A stretch of DNA of 64,000 nucleotides from Bosea sp. F3-2 (lineage in GTDB: Bacteria > Pseudomonadota > Alphaproteobacteria > Rhizobiales > Beijerinckiaceae): positions 4,801,501 through 4,865,500 of the forward strand of contig NZ_CP042331.1 of NCBI RefSeq assembly GCF_008253865.1, written 5' to 3'. The notes below the pieces were generated by a model, which did not search any database, was not told where the DNA came from, and worked only from the letters and a program-made list of their open reading frames with translations. Below are positions 16,473 through 25,717 of this stretch, in pieces. The position numbers and the translations under genes were made by a program. How positions within the stretch are numbered: the stretch's first letter is position 1; every line of letters begins with the position of its first letter.

Positions 16473-17458
16473 TGACGCTCGACCGCCGCTCCGTTCTTGC
16501 CGGCCTCGGCACCGCTGGCCTCTACGGCGGCGCCCCGGTTCAGGCCCAGCCTGCATGGCCGAGCCAGATCATTCGCATCGTCGTGCCCTTCACGCCGGGG
16601 GGCAGCACCGACGTGCTGGCCCGGCTGATCGCCGCCAAACTTGAACAGACGATCCCGGGCAAGGGCTTCGTGATCGAGAACAGGCCGGGCGCCGGCGGCA
16701 TGACGGCGGCGGGCCAAGTCGCCAAGTCGGAGCCCGACGGCCATACGCTGATGATGGGGCATATCGGCACGCTCGCCTTCGCGCCTGCGCTTTATCCCAA
16801 TGTGCCCTATGATCCGGTCAAGGATTTCCAGCCGGTCGCGCTCGTGGCCATGGTGCCGAACATCCTCGCGATCAATCCGAAGCTGCCGGCGAAGACGCTC
16901 GGCGAGTTCATCGCATACGCCAAGGCGAACCCCGGCAAACTGAACTACAGCTCCGGTGGTCAGGGCAGCGCCGCCCATATCGCCACGGCCTATCTGACCT
17001 ATCGCGCCGGCATCGACGCGGTGCATGTACCTTATCGCGGCACGGCGCCTTCGGTGAACGATTTGGTCGCCGGGAATGTCCAGTTCACGCTGACCGGCGG
17101 CCCGGCCGTGCTGCCCCTGTCCGAGGGCGGGCAGCTCAGGGTGCTCGGCGTTGCCAGCCGTGAGCGGGTCGGATTCGCGCCGGACCTGCCGACGCTGGTG
17201 GAAGGTGGCCTGCCCGATTTCGAGGCGGTGCAATGGTACGGCGTGGTGGCGCCGGCGCGGACGCCGCGCCCGGTCGTCGATCGGCTCAACCGCGAGATTA
17301 ACGCGCTGCTCGGCCAGTCTGACTTCGCCGCGGCACTGGCCCGCGACGGCGCCATCGCGCGACCCGAGTCGCCGGACGGCTTCGGCAAGCTGATTGCTTC
17401 GGAACTGGCGCTCTGGCGCGATGTGATCACGCGCGCCGGCATCAAGGCAGCGGAGTAG
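16472..17458 (+). CDS. Bug-family tripartite tricarboxylate transporter receptor
   Basis: 328 residues with an N-terminal signal sequence ('RRSVLAGLGTAGLYGGAPV', cleaved near VQAQ). It has the Bug signature 'RIVVPFTPGGSTDVLARLI' and the conserved 'SGGQGSAAHIA' and 'VPYRGTAPSVNDL' segments. Bug proteins bind carboxylates in the periplasm and normally work with TctA/TctB membrane subunits; neither is present here, so it either serves a transporter elsewhere or acts as a sensor. Translationally coupled to the upstream dehydrogenase. Confidence 0.92.
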   Translation: MTLDRRSVLAGLGTAGLYGGAPVQAQPAWPSQIIRIVVPFTPGGSTDVLARLIAAKLEQTIPGKGFVIENRPGAGGMTAAGQVAKSEPDGHTLMMGHIGTLAFAPALYPNVPYDPVKDFQPVALVAMVPNILAINPKLPAKTLGEFIAYAKANPGKLNYSSGGQGSAAHIATAYLTYRAGIDAVHVPYRGTAPSVNDLVAGNVQFTLTGGPAVLPLSEGGQLRVLGVASRERVGFAPDLPTLVEGGLPDFEAVQWYGVVAPARTPRPVVDRLNREINALLGQSDFAAALARDGAIARPESPDGFGKLIASELALWRDVITRAGIKAAE

Positions 17459-17462
17459 GGCA

Positions 17463-18581
17463 ATGGGCCAGATCGCCGTTCCCTGTATGCTGATCCGCGG
17501 CGGCACCTCGAAGGGCGCCTATTTCCTGCGCGACGACCTGCCAGCGGAGGTCGCGGCACGCGACGCCTTCCTGCTGGCCGTGATGGGCTCGCCCGACAAG
17601 CGGCAAGTCGATGGGCTCGGCGGCGCGCATCCGCTGACCAGCAAGGTCGCGATCGTCTCCAGGTCGAGCGAGCCGGGATGCGACATCGATTTCCTGTTCG
17701 CCCAGGTCGGCATCGAGACGGCGAATGTCGATACGACGCCGAATTGCGGCAACATCCTCGCCGGCATCGGGCCGTTTGCGCTGGCGCGCGGCTTGGTCAA
17801 GGCGGGTGGCGTGCGCACGACGATCCGCGTCCGCACGATCAACACCGGTACCATCGCTGATTTGACGATGGATACGCCGGATGGCGAGGCGAGCGCCGAA
17901 GGTGATGCGCGCATCGATGGCGTGCCCGGAACCTCGGCGCCGATCGATATCGGTTTCCTCGACGCAGAGGGCTCGGTCTGCGGAGCGCTGCTGCCGACCG
18001 GCAATGTCGTCGATGTCATCGAGGGCGTGCCCTGCACGCTGATCGACAACGGCATGCCGGTGATCGTGATGCGGGCCGCCGGTCTCGGGCGCACCGGCTA
18101 TGAGCCGCGCGAGCAGCTCGACAAGGATATGGAGCTCAAGACGCGGATCGAGCGCATTCGGCTCGCCGCCGGGCCGCTGATGAATCTAGGCGATGTCGCG
18201 AAGAAGGTCGTGCCGAAGATCGCGCTCGTGGCGCCGCCGCAGGCCGACGGCGCGATCTGCACGCGCAGCTTCATCCCGCATGAATGCCACGCCTCGATCG
18301 GCGTCTTCGCCGCCGTGACCGTGGCGACCGCGGCGGCGCTTCCGGGTTCGCCGGCGGCTTCCGTCTCGGTGATGCCGCAAGGCCGGGAACGCTCGCTCTC
18401 GGTCGAGCATCCGACCGGCGAGTTCACCGTGACGCTGACGTTTGGCGGAACGGCTGGGAAACCGGTGATCGAGCGGGCCGGGCTGCTGCGTACCGCGCGC
18501 ATTTTGATGGAGGGCCGCGCCTTTGTGCCGGCGAGCGTCATGGCGGCGCATGCGGGCAACGCCCGTGACGCTGCTGAATGA
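17463..18581 (+). CDS. galD: 4-oxalomesaconate tautomerase (PrpF family)
   Basis: 372 residues, normal length. The start 'IAVPCMLIRGGTSKGAYFL' and the motif 'VDTTPNCGNILAGIGPFA' are diagnostic of the PrpF/GalD isomerase family, which has two diaminopimelate-epimerase-like domains. GalD converts the keto to the enol form of 4-oxalomesaconate in gallate degradation. Assignment over plain PrpF rests on the adjacent galB and galC homologues in pathway order. The start is 4 bp after the Bug gene stop. Confidence 0.88.
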   Translation: MGQIAVPCMLIRGGTSKGAYFLRDDLPAEVAARDAFLLAVMGSPDKRQVDGLGGAHPLTSKVAIVSRSSEPGCDIDFLFAQVGIETANVDTTPNCGNILAGIGPFALARGLVKAGGVRTTIRVRTINTGTIADLTMDTPDGEASAEGDARIDGVPGTSAPIDIGFLDAEGSVCGALLPTGNVVDVIEGVPCTLIDNGMPVIVMRAAGLGRTGYEPREQLDKDMELKTRIERIRLAAGPLMNLGDVAKKVVPKIALVAPPQADGAICTRSFIPHECHASIGVFAAVTVATAAALPGSPAASVSVMPQGRERSLSVEHPTGEFTVTLTFGGTAGKPVIERAGLLRTARILMEGRAFVPASVMAAHAGNARDAAE

Positions 18582-18603
18582 ATTGAGAGGGGGCTGAGCT
18601 GCC

Positions 18604-19329
18604 ATGGCGAACCAGCAGAAGACAGGTCTGGTGATCACGGCGCATCCGGGCGATTTCGTCTGGCGGGCGGGCGGGGCCATCGCGCTGCATGCCAAGCACG
18701 GCATGCGGGTGAAGATCCTCTGCCTGTCCTATGGCGAGCGCGGCGAGAGCCAGTTCGCCTGGAAGAAGGCGGGCGTCAGGATGGAGGACGTCAAGGCGCA
18801 GCGCTGCGAGGAGGCCGAAGCAGCCGCGGAGCTGCTAGGCGCCGAGATCGAGTTCATGGATGCCGGCGACTATCCGCTGCGCACCACGCCGGAAATGCTC
18901 GACCGTGCCATCGACATCTTCCACGAGCTCAAGCCGAGCTTCGTGCTGACGCATGCGCTGGAAGACCCCTACAATGTCGACCACCCCGAGGCGACGCGCT
19001 TCGCCCAGGAGGCGCGCATCATCGCGCAGGCGGCCGGGCACAAGCCCGATCCCGACCGCGCCTATGCCGCGCCACCAGTCTTCCTGTTCGAGCCGCACCA
19101 GCCCGAGCAGTGCAATTTCAAGCCGAACGTCATCCTCAACATCGACGAGGTCTGGGAGGTGAAGCGTCGGGCTTTCGAGATCCTCGCCGCGCAGAAGCAT
19201 CTCTGGGAGTACTACACCCGCGTCGCGCTCAATCGCGGCATGCAGGGCAGCCGCAACTCCGGCAAGGCGATGACCTATGGCGAGGCCTATCAGCGGCTGT
19301 TCCCGGAAGCGCTGGAGGCGCTGGCATGA
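18604..19329 (+). CDS. galB: 4-oxalomesaconate hydratase (PIG-L/LmbE family)
   Basis: 241 residues. It has the PIG-L-type metal motif in variant form ('VITAHPGDFVWRAGG', where deacetylases have AHPDDE), the helix 'RCEEAEAAAELLGAEIEF', and the second metal histidine in 'EDPYNVDHPEATR'. GalB hydrates 4-oxalomesaconate to 4-carboxy-4-hydroxy-2-oxoadipate; unlike LigJ it belongs to this zinc-enzyme family. Flanked by galD and galC, with the stop overlapping galC by 4 bp. Confidence 0.88.
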   Translation: MANQQKTGLVITAHPGDFVWRAGGAIALHAKHGMRVKILCLSYGERGESQFAWKKAGVRMEDVKAQRCEEAEAAAELLGAEIEFMDAGDYPLRTTPEMLDRAIDIFHELKPSFVLTHALEDPYNVDHPEATRFAQEARIIAQAAGHKPDPDRAYAAPPVFLFEPHQPEQCNFKPNVILNIDEVWEVKRRAFEILAAQKHLWEYYTRVALNRGMQGSRNSGKAMTYGEAYQRLFPEALEALA

Positions 19330-20009
19330 TCCCCGTCGTCGTCCGCACCAAGAAGCGCGCCCCGGCCGCTGCGATGGCTGATCTCCGGGAACTTGGCGTC
19401 TCCACGACGCATGAGGCGATGGGCCGGACCGGGCTGATGAAGCCCTATATGCGGCCGATCTATTCCGGCGCGCAGATCGCCGGTGGGGCCGTCACCGTGC
19501 TCGCTCAGCCCGGCGACAACTGGATGATCCATGTCGCGATCGAGCAGGTGCAGCCGGGCGATGTGCTCGTCGTCGCCTGCACCACCGACAATACCGACGG
19601 CATGTTCGGGGATTTGCTCGCGACCTCGCTCAAGGCGCGGGGCGGGGTGGGCCTCGTCATCGATGCGGGCGTGCGCGATGTGCGCGTGCTAACGCAGATG
19701 GGCTTTCCGGTCTGGTCGCGGGCGATCTCGGCCAAGGGCACGGTCAAGGCGACGCTCGGCTCGATCAATGTGCCGGTGATCTGCGCCGGGGCGCTGGTTC
19801 ATCCGGGCGACGTGATCGTCGCCGACGACGACGGCATCGTGGTGGTGCCGCGGCTGGAGGCGGAGACTGTCGCGGCGGCTGGCCGCAAGCGCGAGGCCGC
19901 CGAGGAGGAGAAGCGCCGGCGTCTCGCCTCTGGCGAACTCGGACTGGACATGTACGCTATGCGCGAAGGGCTCGCCAAAGCAGGCCTCGTCTATCGCGAC
20001 GACGATTGA
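19326..20009 (+). CDS. galC: 4-carboxy-4-hydroxy-2-oxoadipate aldolase / oxaloacetate decarboxylase (RraA fold)
   Basis: 227 residues from ATG 19326, which overlaps the galB stop. The RraA-like core has 'GDLLATSLKARGGVGLVI' and 'DAGVRDVRVL', the G-D-x20-R-D pattern that binds the divalent metal and pyruvate. The C-terminal helical tail ('KREAAEEEKRRRLASGE') is typical of LigK/GalC. It cleaves the C6 intermediate to pyruvate and oxaloacetate, the final step shared by gallate and protocatechuate 4,5-cleavage. Confidence 0.9.
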   Translation: MIPVVVRTKKRAPAAAMADLRELGVSTTHEAMGRTGLMKPYMRPIYSGAQIAGGAVTVLAQPGDNWMIHVAIEQVQPGDVLVVACTTDNTDGMFGDLLATSLKARGGVGLVIDAGVRDVRVLTQMGFPVWSRAISAKGTVKATLGSINVPVICAGALVHPGDVIVADDDGIVVVPRLEAETVAAAGRKREAAEEEKRRRLASGELGLDMYAMREGLAKAGLVYRDDD

Positions 20010-20058
20010 GACGAAGAACGGCTTCGCAGAAAGCCGCAGCAGGGGAAAGGGAACGGCA

Positions 20059-21234
20059 ATGACGGTTCGCAGGACGATTCTCAGTGGCATGCTCGGCCTG
20101 GCGCTGGCCGCCTCGACGAGCGGGTTTGCGCTTGCGCAGGAAGCGGTGAAGATCGGCCTCATCCTGCCGATGACGGGGCCATTCGCCTCGACCGGCAAGC
20201 AGATCGATGCGGCGGTCAAGCTCTTCCTGGCCAAGGAAGGCGCCACCCATGGCGGGCGCAAGCTCGAAGTGATCCTCAAGGACGATGCCGGCAATGCCGA
20301 TGCGACGCGCCGCCTCGCGCAGGAACTGGTCGTCAACGACAAGGTCTCGGTGCTCGCCGGCTTCGGCCTGACGCCGCTCGCGATGGCGACGGCGCAGGTC
20401 GCGACGCAGGCGAAGGTGCCGGAGATCGTGATGGCGGCGGCGACCGCCTCAATCACCGAGGCCTCGCCCTATATCGTGCGGACGTCCTTCACCTTGCCGC
20501 AGGCCTCCGAGCCGATGGCGGACTGGGCCTGGGCGAACGGCATCAAGAAGGTCTTCACGGTCGTCACCGATTACGGGCCGGGCATCGATGCCGAGACCTC
20601 CTTCGCGAACAAGTTCAAGGCGGCGGGCGGCACGGTCGAGAGCGTTCGCGTGCCGCTGCGCAACCCGGATTTCGCCCCCTTCCTGCAGCGTGTCTCTGAG
20701 GCCAAGCCCGATGCGCTCTTCGTCTTCGTGCCTTCGGGCGTCGGCGCGCAGTTCATGAAGCAGTTCGTCGAGCGCGGTCTCGACAAGGCGGGCGTCAAGC
20801 TGATCGGCCCTGGCGATGTGGTCGATGACGACATCCTCGAAGGCATCGGCGACGTTGCGCTCGGCGCCATCACCACGCATCATTATTCGGCGGCCCATGA
20901 CAGCCCGGCGAACAAGGCCTTCGTCGAGGCCTTTCAGAAGGCCAATCCCGGTATGCGCCCGAATTTTATGGCAGTCGGCGGCTATGACGGGATGAAGCTG
21001 ATCGCCAAGGCGCTGGAGGCGACCAAGGGCGATGCCAGCGGCGACAAGCTGATCGCAGCGATGAAGGGCGCTTCCTGGGAGAGCGTGCGCGGGCCGGTCA
21101 AGATCGACCCCGACACCCGCGACATCATCCAGAACATTTATGTCCGCAAGACGCAGAAAGTCGGCTCGGAGCTCCACAATGTCGAGTTCGCGACGATCAA
21201 GGACGTCAAGGATCCGGTGAAGGCCCGCAAGTGA
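20059..21234 (+). CDS. Liv-type ABC substrate-binding protein (aromatic/branched-chain type)
   Basis: 391 residues with a cleavable signal peptide ('LGLALAASTSGFALAQEAV'). The type I periplasmic fold is evident from 'KIGLILPMTGPFASTGKQID' and 'TDYGPGIDAETSFANKFKAAGG'. Preceded by GGGGAAAGGGAA. It is followed by LivH, LivM, LivG and LivF homologues, so it is the receptor of a complete importer. Position between galDBC and a ring-cleaving dioxygenase suggests an aromatic acid rather than an amino acid as ligand (inference). Confidence 0.92.
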   Translation: MTVRRTILSGMLGLALAASTSGFALAQEAVKIGLILPMTGPFASTGKQIDAAVKLFLAKEGATHGGRKLEVILKDDAGNADATRRLAQELVVNDKVSVLAGFGLTPLAMATAQVATQAKVPEIVMAAATASITEASPYIVRTSFTLPQASEPMADWAWANGIKKVFTVVTDYGPGIDAETSFANKFKAAGGTVESVRVPLRNPDFAPFLQRVSEAKPDALFVFVPSGVGAQFMKQFVERGLDKAGVKLIGPGDVVDDDILEGIGDVALGAITTHHYSAAHDSPANKAFVEAFQKANPGMRPNFMAVGGYDGMKLIAKALEATKGDASGDKLIAAMKGASWESVRGPVKIDPDTRDIIQNIYVRKTQKVGSELHNVEFATIKDVKDPVKARK

Positions 21235-21268
21235 CGGGCGGGCATCCGACCGCAGCGGATCGACGCAC

Positions 21269-22126
21269 ATGTTGACCATCCTGTTCGACGGCATCGCCTA
21301 TGGGATGGTGCTCTTCGTCCTCGGCTGCGGGCTCTCCGTGACGATGGGGTTGATGAACTTCGTCAACCTCGCCCACGGCGCCTTCGCGATGCTCGGCGGC
21401 TATGTCGCCGTGCAGGCGATGCAGCGGCTTGGGCTGCCGTTCCTGGCAAGCCTGCCGCTCGCCTTCCTGGCGGCGGCAGTGGTCGGGATCGTGCTGGAGC
21501 GGCTGATCTACCGGCCGATGTACGCCAAGAGCCATCTCGATCAGGTGATGTTCTCGATCGGGCTGGTCTTCATGGCGGTGGCCGGCACGGACTGGCTGAT
21601 GGGCTCGACCCAGCAGTTCATCCACCTGCCGGCCTGGCTGCAGGGGCGCTTCGAGATCGCGGGGGTCGGCATCGGCCGCTACCGGCTCTTCGTCATCGCG
21701 ATCTGCGGGCTGCTCGCCTTCTCCCTGCAATGGGGCTTCACACGCACGCGCTTCGGCAGCCGCCTGCGCGCGGCGGTCGATGATGCGCGGGTGGCGCGCG
21801 GGCTCGGCATCCCGGTCAACCGGCTCTTCGCGCTGACCTTCGCGCTGGGCAGTGGGCTTGCGGGCCTCGGCGGTGCGCTCGGCATCGAGCTCATGGGCCT
21901 CGACCCGAGCTTTCCGCTGAAGTTCATGATCTACTTCCTGATCGTCGTCACCGTCGGCGGCACCTCCAGCATCACCGGTCCCTTCTTCGCCGCGATGCTG
22001 CTCGGCGTTGCCGATGTCGTCGGCAAGTATCTCGTGCCGCAAGTCGGCGCCTTCATCATCTATGCGCTGATGGTCGTGCTGCTGATCACCCGGCCGCATG
22101 GGCTGTTCGCGAGGGCGCGGGCATGA
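21269..22126 (+). CDS. Liv-type ABC permease (LivH-like)
   Basis: 285 residues, strongly hydrophobic with about eight membrane helices. 'GLMNFVNLAHGAFAMLGGY' is the conserved LivH segment and 'YFLIVVTVGGTSSITGPFF' matches the C-terminal coupling region. First permease of the importer; it overlaps the second permease by 4 bp. Confidence 0.93.
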   Translation: MLTILFDGIAYGMVLFVLGCGLSVTMGLMNFVNLAHGAFAMLGGYVAVQAMQRLGLPFLASLPLAFLAAAVVGIVLERLIYRPMYAKSHLDQVMFSIGLVFMAVAGTDWLMGSTQQFIHLPAWLQGRFEIAGVGIGRYRLFVIAICGLLAFSLQWGFTRTRFGSRLRAAVDDARVARGLGIPVNRLFALTFALGSGLAGLGGALGIELMGLDPSFPLKFMIYFLIVVTVGGTSSITGPFFAAMLLGVADVVGKYLVPQVGAFIIYALMVVLLITRPHGLFARARA

Positions 22127-23127
22127 GGGCCGAGACCTTCGAAGCCAAAGTCAGGCAGGCTTTGTATGCGGGCCGGCGCTGGCATCCGGCGGAGATCGCC
22201 TTCTGGCTCATTGCCTTCGCCGCCTTCCTGCTGTTCCCGAGCCATCTGCTGCTGCTCAACGAGATCGCGATCCTCGCGCTGTTTGCGCTCTCGCTCGACC
22301 TGATCCTCGGCTATGCCGGCATCGTCTCGTTGGGGCATGCCGCCTTCCTCGGCATGGGCGCCTACGCGGCCGGGCTCTTCGCCAAGCATGTCGGAGGCGA
22401 TCCGCTCGCCGGCCTCGTCGTCGGCATGGGGGCGGCCGGGCTGCTCGGCCTCGTCACCAGCCCGCTGGTGCTGCGCGGCACGGACCTGACGCGCTTGATG
22501 GTGACGCTCGGCGTGGCGCTGATCCTCTACGAGCTGGCGAATTCCTTCGGCTCGCTCACCGGTGGCGCCGATGGTCTGCAAGGCATCACGATGGGTCCGG
22601 TAATTGGGCTGTTCGACTTCGATCTCTTCGGCCGCACCGCCTATCTCTATTCGCTGAGCGTGCTTTTCGTCCTGTTCCTGATCGCGCGGCGGGTGGTGCA
22701 TTCGCCCTTCGGCCTCTCCCTGCGCGCGGTGCGCGACAACCCGCTGCGGGCCTCGGCCTCGGGCGTGCCGAATGCGCGGCGCCTCGCTGCCGCCTACACG
22801 ATTGCCGCCGCCTATGCCGGGGCGGCGGGAGTGCTGCTCGCCCAGACCACGCAATTCGTCTCGCTCGATGTGCTCGACTTCCACCGCTCGGCCGATCTGA
22901 TGCTGGTGCTGATCATCGGCGGTGCCGGCTATCTCTATGGCGGCCTCGTCGGTGCCATCGCCTTCAAGCTGCTGCAGGACGCGATCGCGACCTTCACCCC
23001 GCAATACTGGATGTTCTGGATCGGACTGTTCCTGGTGCTCTTCGTCCTCGGCGGACGCGAGATCATCCATGGCGGGATCAAGGCCGTGGCCGGCCGGTTC
23101 GCCCGGCTCGGGCGGGGAGGGGCATGA
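22123..23127 (+). CDS. Liv-type ABC permease (LivM-like)
   Basis: 334 residues with about nine to ten hydrophobic helices. Conserved LivM features are 'ALSLDLILGYAGIVSLGHA', 'GADGLQGITMGPVIG' and 'LRAVRDNPLRASASG'. Start and stop overlap flanking genes by 4 bp, as expected for subunits made in fixed ratio. It pairs with LivH to form the channel. Confidence 0.93.
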   Translation: MRAETFEAKVRQALYAGRRWHPAEIAFWLIAFAAFLLFPSHLLLLNEIAILALFALSLDLILGYAGIVSLGHAAFLGMGAYAAGLFAKHVGGDPLAGLVVGMGAAGLLGLVTSPLVLRGTDLTRLMVTLGVALILYELANSFGSLTGGADGLQGITMGPVIGLFDFDLFGRTAYLYSLSVLFVLFLIARRVVHSPFGLSLRAVRDNPLRASASGVPNARRLAAAYTIAAAYAGAAGVLLAQTTQFVSLDVLDFHRSADLMLVLIIGGAGYLYGGLVGAIAFKLLQDAIATFTPQYWMFWIGLFLVLFVLGGREIIHGGIKAVAGRFARLGRGGA

Positions 23128-23879
23128 TGGCCGTCGCTCTCCAGACCTTCGACCTTGTCAAGAGCTTCGGCGGCATCACCGCGACTGATCATGTCGACTT
23201 CACGTTGGCGAAAGGCGCCCGCCACGCGCTGATCGGCCCGAACGGAGCCGGCAAGACCACCTTCGTCAACCAGCTCACCGGCGTGCTCAAGCCGAGTTCC
23301 GGCCGCATCGAACTGATGGGCGAGGGCATCACCAGGCTGCCGCGCGAGGCGCGGGTGAAGCGGGGCCTGGCGCGCACCTTCCAGATCAACCAGCTCTTCG
23401 CGACGATGACGCCGCTGGAGATGATCGCGCTGGTCACCTCCGAGCGGCTCGGCCGCGGCAGCCATCCCTTCCGCGCGCTCGATCGCGACGCGGAACTCGT
23501 CGACCAGACCGCCGAGATCCTGACCCGCTTCAGGCTCGATGATATCATGGACCGGACCATCGCGACGCTGCCCTATGGCAAGCAGCGGCAGATCGAAATC
23601 GCCGCGGCCTTCGCGGCGAGGCCTTCCGTGCTGCTGCTCGACGAGCCGGCAGCCGGCGTGCCCGAGGCTGAGCGCCGCGAGCTGATGCAGACGGTGTCCG
23701 AACTTCCGGACGACGTCTCCGTGCTGCTGATCGAGCACGACATGGACCTCGTCTTCCGCTTCGCCACCCGCATCACGGTGCTGGTCAATGGCCGCGTGCT
23801 GGCGGAGGGGACACCGGAGGAGATGGCGCGCGATCCGGCGGTGCGTGCGGCTTATCTCGGTGAGGGCGCCCATGTCTGA
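23124..23879 (+). CDS. Liv-type ABC ATP-binding protein (LivG-like)
   Basis: 251 residues from the first of two adjacent ATGs at 23124. Walker A 'IGPNGAGKTTFVNQLTG', Walker B 'VLLLDEPAAGVPEAE' and the switch histidine in 'LLIEHDMDLVFRFA' are present. The signature is 'LPYGKQRQIEIAAAFA', the LivG form lacking a canonical LSGGQ. Couples ATP hydrolysis to the LivHM channel. Confidence 0.93.
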   Translation: MMAVALQTFDLVKSFGGITATDHVDFTLAKGARHALIGPNGAGKTTFVNQLTGVLKPSSGRIELMGEGITRLPREARVKRGLARTFQINQLFATMTPLEMIALVTSERLGRGSHPFRALDRDAELVDQTAEILTRFRLDDIMDRTIATLPYGKQRQIEIAAAFAARPSVLLLDEPAAGVPEAERRELMQTVSELPDDVSVLLIEHDMDLVFRFATRITVLVNGRVLAEGTPEEMARDPAVRAAYLGEGAHV

Positions 23880-24582
23880 ACTGCTCAAGATCGAGAAGCT
23901 GAGCGCCGGCTATGGCGAGGCGCAGGTGCTGTTCGACATCGACCTCGCGCTGGCGCAGGGGCACTCGCTCGCGCTGCTCGGCCGCAACGGCGTCGGCAAG
24001 ACGACGCTGGTCAACAGCATCATCGGCGTCACCCGCCGCCGCGGCGGGCGGATCGTGCTGGCGGGGCGGGACCTGACCAGCGCCTCGCCGGAGCAGCGGG
24101 CGCATGCCGGCATCGGCTGGGTTCCGCAGGAGCGCAACATCTTCAAGTCGCTGACGGTGCTGGAGAACCTGACGGCGGTGGCGCGGCCGGGCCCGTGGGA
24201 TGTTGCTCGTGTCTTCCGGATGTTTCCGCGGCTGGCGGAGCGCAAGGCCAATCTCGGCAACCAGCTTTCCGGCGGCGAGCAGCAGATGCTGGCGATCGGC
24301 CGGGCGCTGATGCTCAACCCCAAGCTCCTGCTGCTCGACGAGCCCACCGAAGGGCTTGCGCCGATCATCGTCGAGGAGCTGCTCAAGGCCCTGAAGACGC
24401 TGTTCCGCGAGGAAGGGCTTTCCGCCATCGTCATCGAGCAGCATGCGCGCAAGATCCTCGAGCTGACTGACGACGCCATCGTGCTTGAACGCGGCCGCGT
24501 GGTGCTTGCCGAGCGCAGTGCTACGCTCATCGCCGAGCCCGCGCGGCTCGAACATCATCTCGGCCTCGCCGCCGCAGCATGA
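23872..24582 (+). CDS. Liv-type ABC ATP-binding protein (LivF-like)
   Basis: 236 residues. Walker A 'LLGRNGVGKTTLVNSIIG', signature 'LSGGEQQMLAIGRALM' and Walker B 'LLLLDEPTEGLAPIIVEEL' are all intact. The start overlaps the LivG stop by 8 bp. Completes the five-gene importer; the next gene follows after 25 bp with its own GGGAGG site. Confidence 0.93.
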   Translation: MSELLKIEKLSAGYGEAQVLFDIDLALAQGHSLALLGRNGVGKTTLVNSIIGVTRRRGGRIVLAGRDLTSASPEQRAHAGIGWVPQERNIFKSLTVLENLTAVARPGPWDVARVFRMFPRLAERKANLGNQLSGGEQQMLAIGRALMLNPKLLLLDEPTEGLAPIIVEELLKALKTLFREEGLSAIVIEQHARKILELTDDAIVLERGRVVLAERSATLIAEPARLEHHLGLAAAA

Positions 24583-24607
24583 CCACCAAGAACCGGGAGG
24601 AAACGCC

Positions 24608-25717
24608 ATGACACAGAGAAACAAGCCACCGTTCCGGGGCGATATGGTTGGAAGCCTGCTGCGCAGCGCGCCGGTGAAGGAGGCGCGCGCCAAGGTCGCC
24701 GCCGGCGAGATGGATCATGCCGAACTGACCAGGATTGAGGACGAGGAGATCAGGAAACTCGTCAGGAAGCAGGAGGAGATCGGGCTGCAGGCGGTGACCG
24801 ACGGCGAATACCGCCGCGCCTTCTGGCATTTCGACTTCCTCGACGGTTTGACCGGCGTCACCAGCTACGCGACCGACTCAGGAATCCAGTTCAAGGGCGT
24901 CGCCACCAAAGGGCACGGCATCCGCGTCACCGGCAAGCTCGACTTCCCGGCGGATCATCCGCATCTCCAGCATTTCAGATTCCTGGCCTCGATCACCAAC
25001 CGCGTGCCGAAGATGACCATCCCCAGCCCGTCGATGCTGCACTATCGCGGTGGGCGGAAGGCGATCGATCCGAGCGCCTATCTCAAGATGGAGGATTACT
25101 ACGACGACCTCGGCAAGGCCTACGCCAAAGCGATCAAGGCCTTCTATGATGCCGGCTGCCGCTATCTGCAGCTCGACGACACCAGCCTGTCCTATTTCTG
25201 CGATCCTGAGCAGCGCAAGATGCTGGCCGATCGCGGCGACGATCCGGACAAGCTGATCTTCACCTATCGCGATGTGCTCAACGCCGCGCTGAAGGCGAAG
25301 CCGGCGGACATGCAGATCACCACCCATACCTGCCGCGGGAACTTCAAATCGACCTTCATCGCCTCGGGCGGCTATGAGCCGGTGGCCGATCTCGTCTTCA
25401 ACCAGATCGATGTCGACGGCTACTTCATGGAATGGGACGACGACCGCTCCGGCGGCTTCGAGCCGCTGCGCTTCCTGCCCAAGGGCGAGAAGCAGGTCGT
25501 GCTCGGCCTCGTCACCTCCAAGTTCGGCACGGTCGAGAGCAAGGACAATCTCAAGCGCCGCATCGAGGAGGCGACGCAATACGCGCCGCTGGAACAGCTC
25601 TGCCTGTCGCCGCAATGCGGCTTCGCCTCCACCGAGGAGGGCAATGTGCTGGCCGAGGACGAGCAATGGGCCAAGCTCTCGCGCATCCTCGAAGTCGCCA
25701 AGGACGTCTGGGGATGA
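24608..25717 (+). CDS. MetE C-terminal-like zinc methyltransferase family protein
   Basis: 369 residues from ATG 24608, with CGGGAGG 8 nt upstream. Resembles the catalytic half of cobalamin-independent methionine synthase. H240 and C242 in 'QITTHTCRGNF' and C337 in 'LSPQCGFAS' match the HxC...C zinc ligands that activate a thiol for methyl transfer. The N-terminal folate-site domain of full MetE (~750 aa) is absent. The start 'FRGDMVGSLLRSAPVKEAR' is typical of stand-alone homologues. Located between an importer and a dioxygenase, it may handle methyl groups of methoxylated aromatics or another thiol substrate; true methionine synthesis is not assured. Confidence 0.82.
   Translation: MTQRNKPPFRGDMVGSLLRSAPVKEARAKVAAGEMDHAELTRIEDEEIRKLVRKQEEIGLQAVTDGEYRRAFWHFDFLDGLTGVTSYATDSGIQFKGVATKGHGIRVTGKLDFPADHPHLQHFRFLASITNRVPKMTIPSPSMLHYRGGRKAIDPSAYLKMEDYYDDLGKAYAKAIKAFYDAGCRYLQLDDTSLSYFCDPEQRKMLADRGDDPDKLIFTYRDVLNAALKAKPADMQITTHTCRGNFKSTFIASGGYEPVADLVFNQIDVDGYFMEWDDDRSGGFEPLRFLPKGEKQVVLGLVTSKFGTVESKDNLKRRIEEATQYAPLEQLCLSPQCGFASTEEGNVLAEDEQWAKLSRILEVAKDVWG

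Noticed and set aside
24608..25717. Housekeeping methionine synthase MetE
   Set aside because: The protein is 369 residues, about half of MetE, lacks the N-terminal half and sits in an aromatic-acid operon; family membership is accepted, the MetE function is not asserted.
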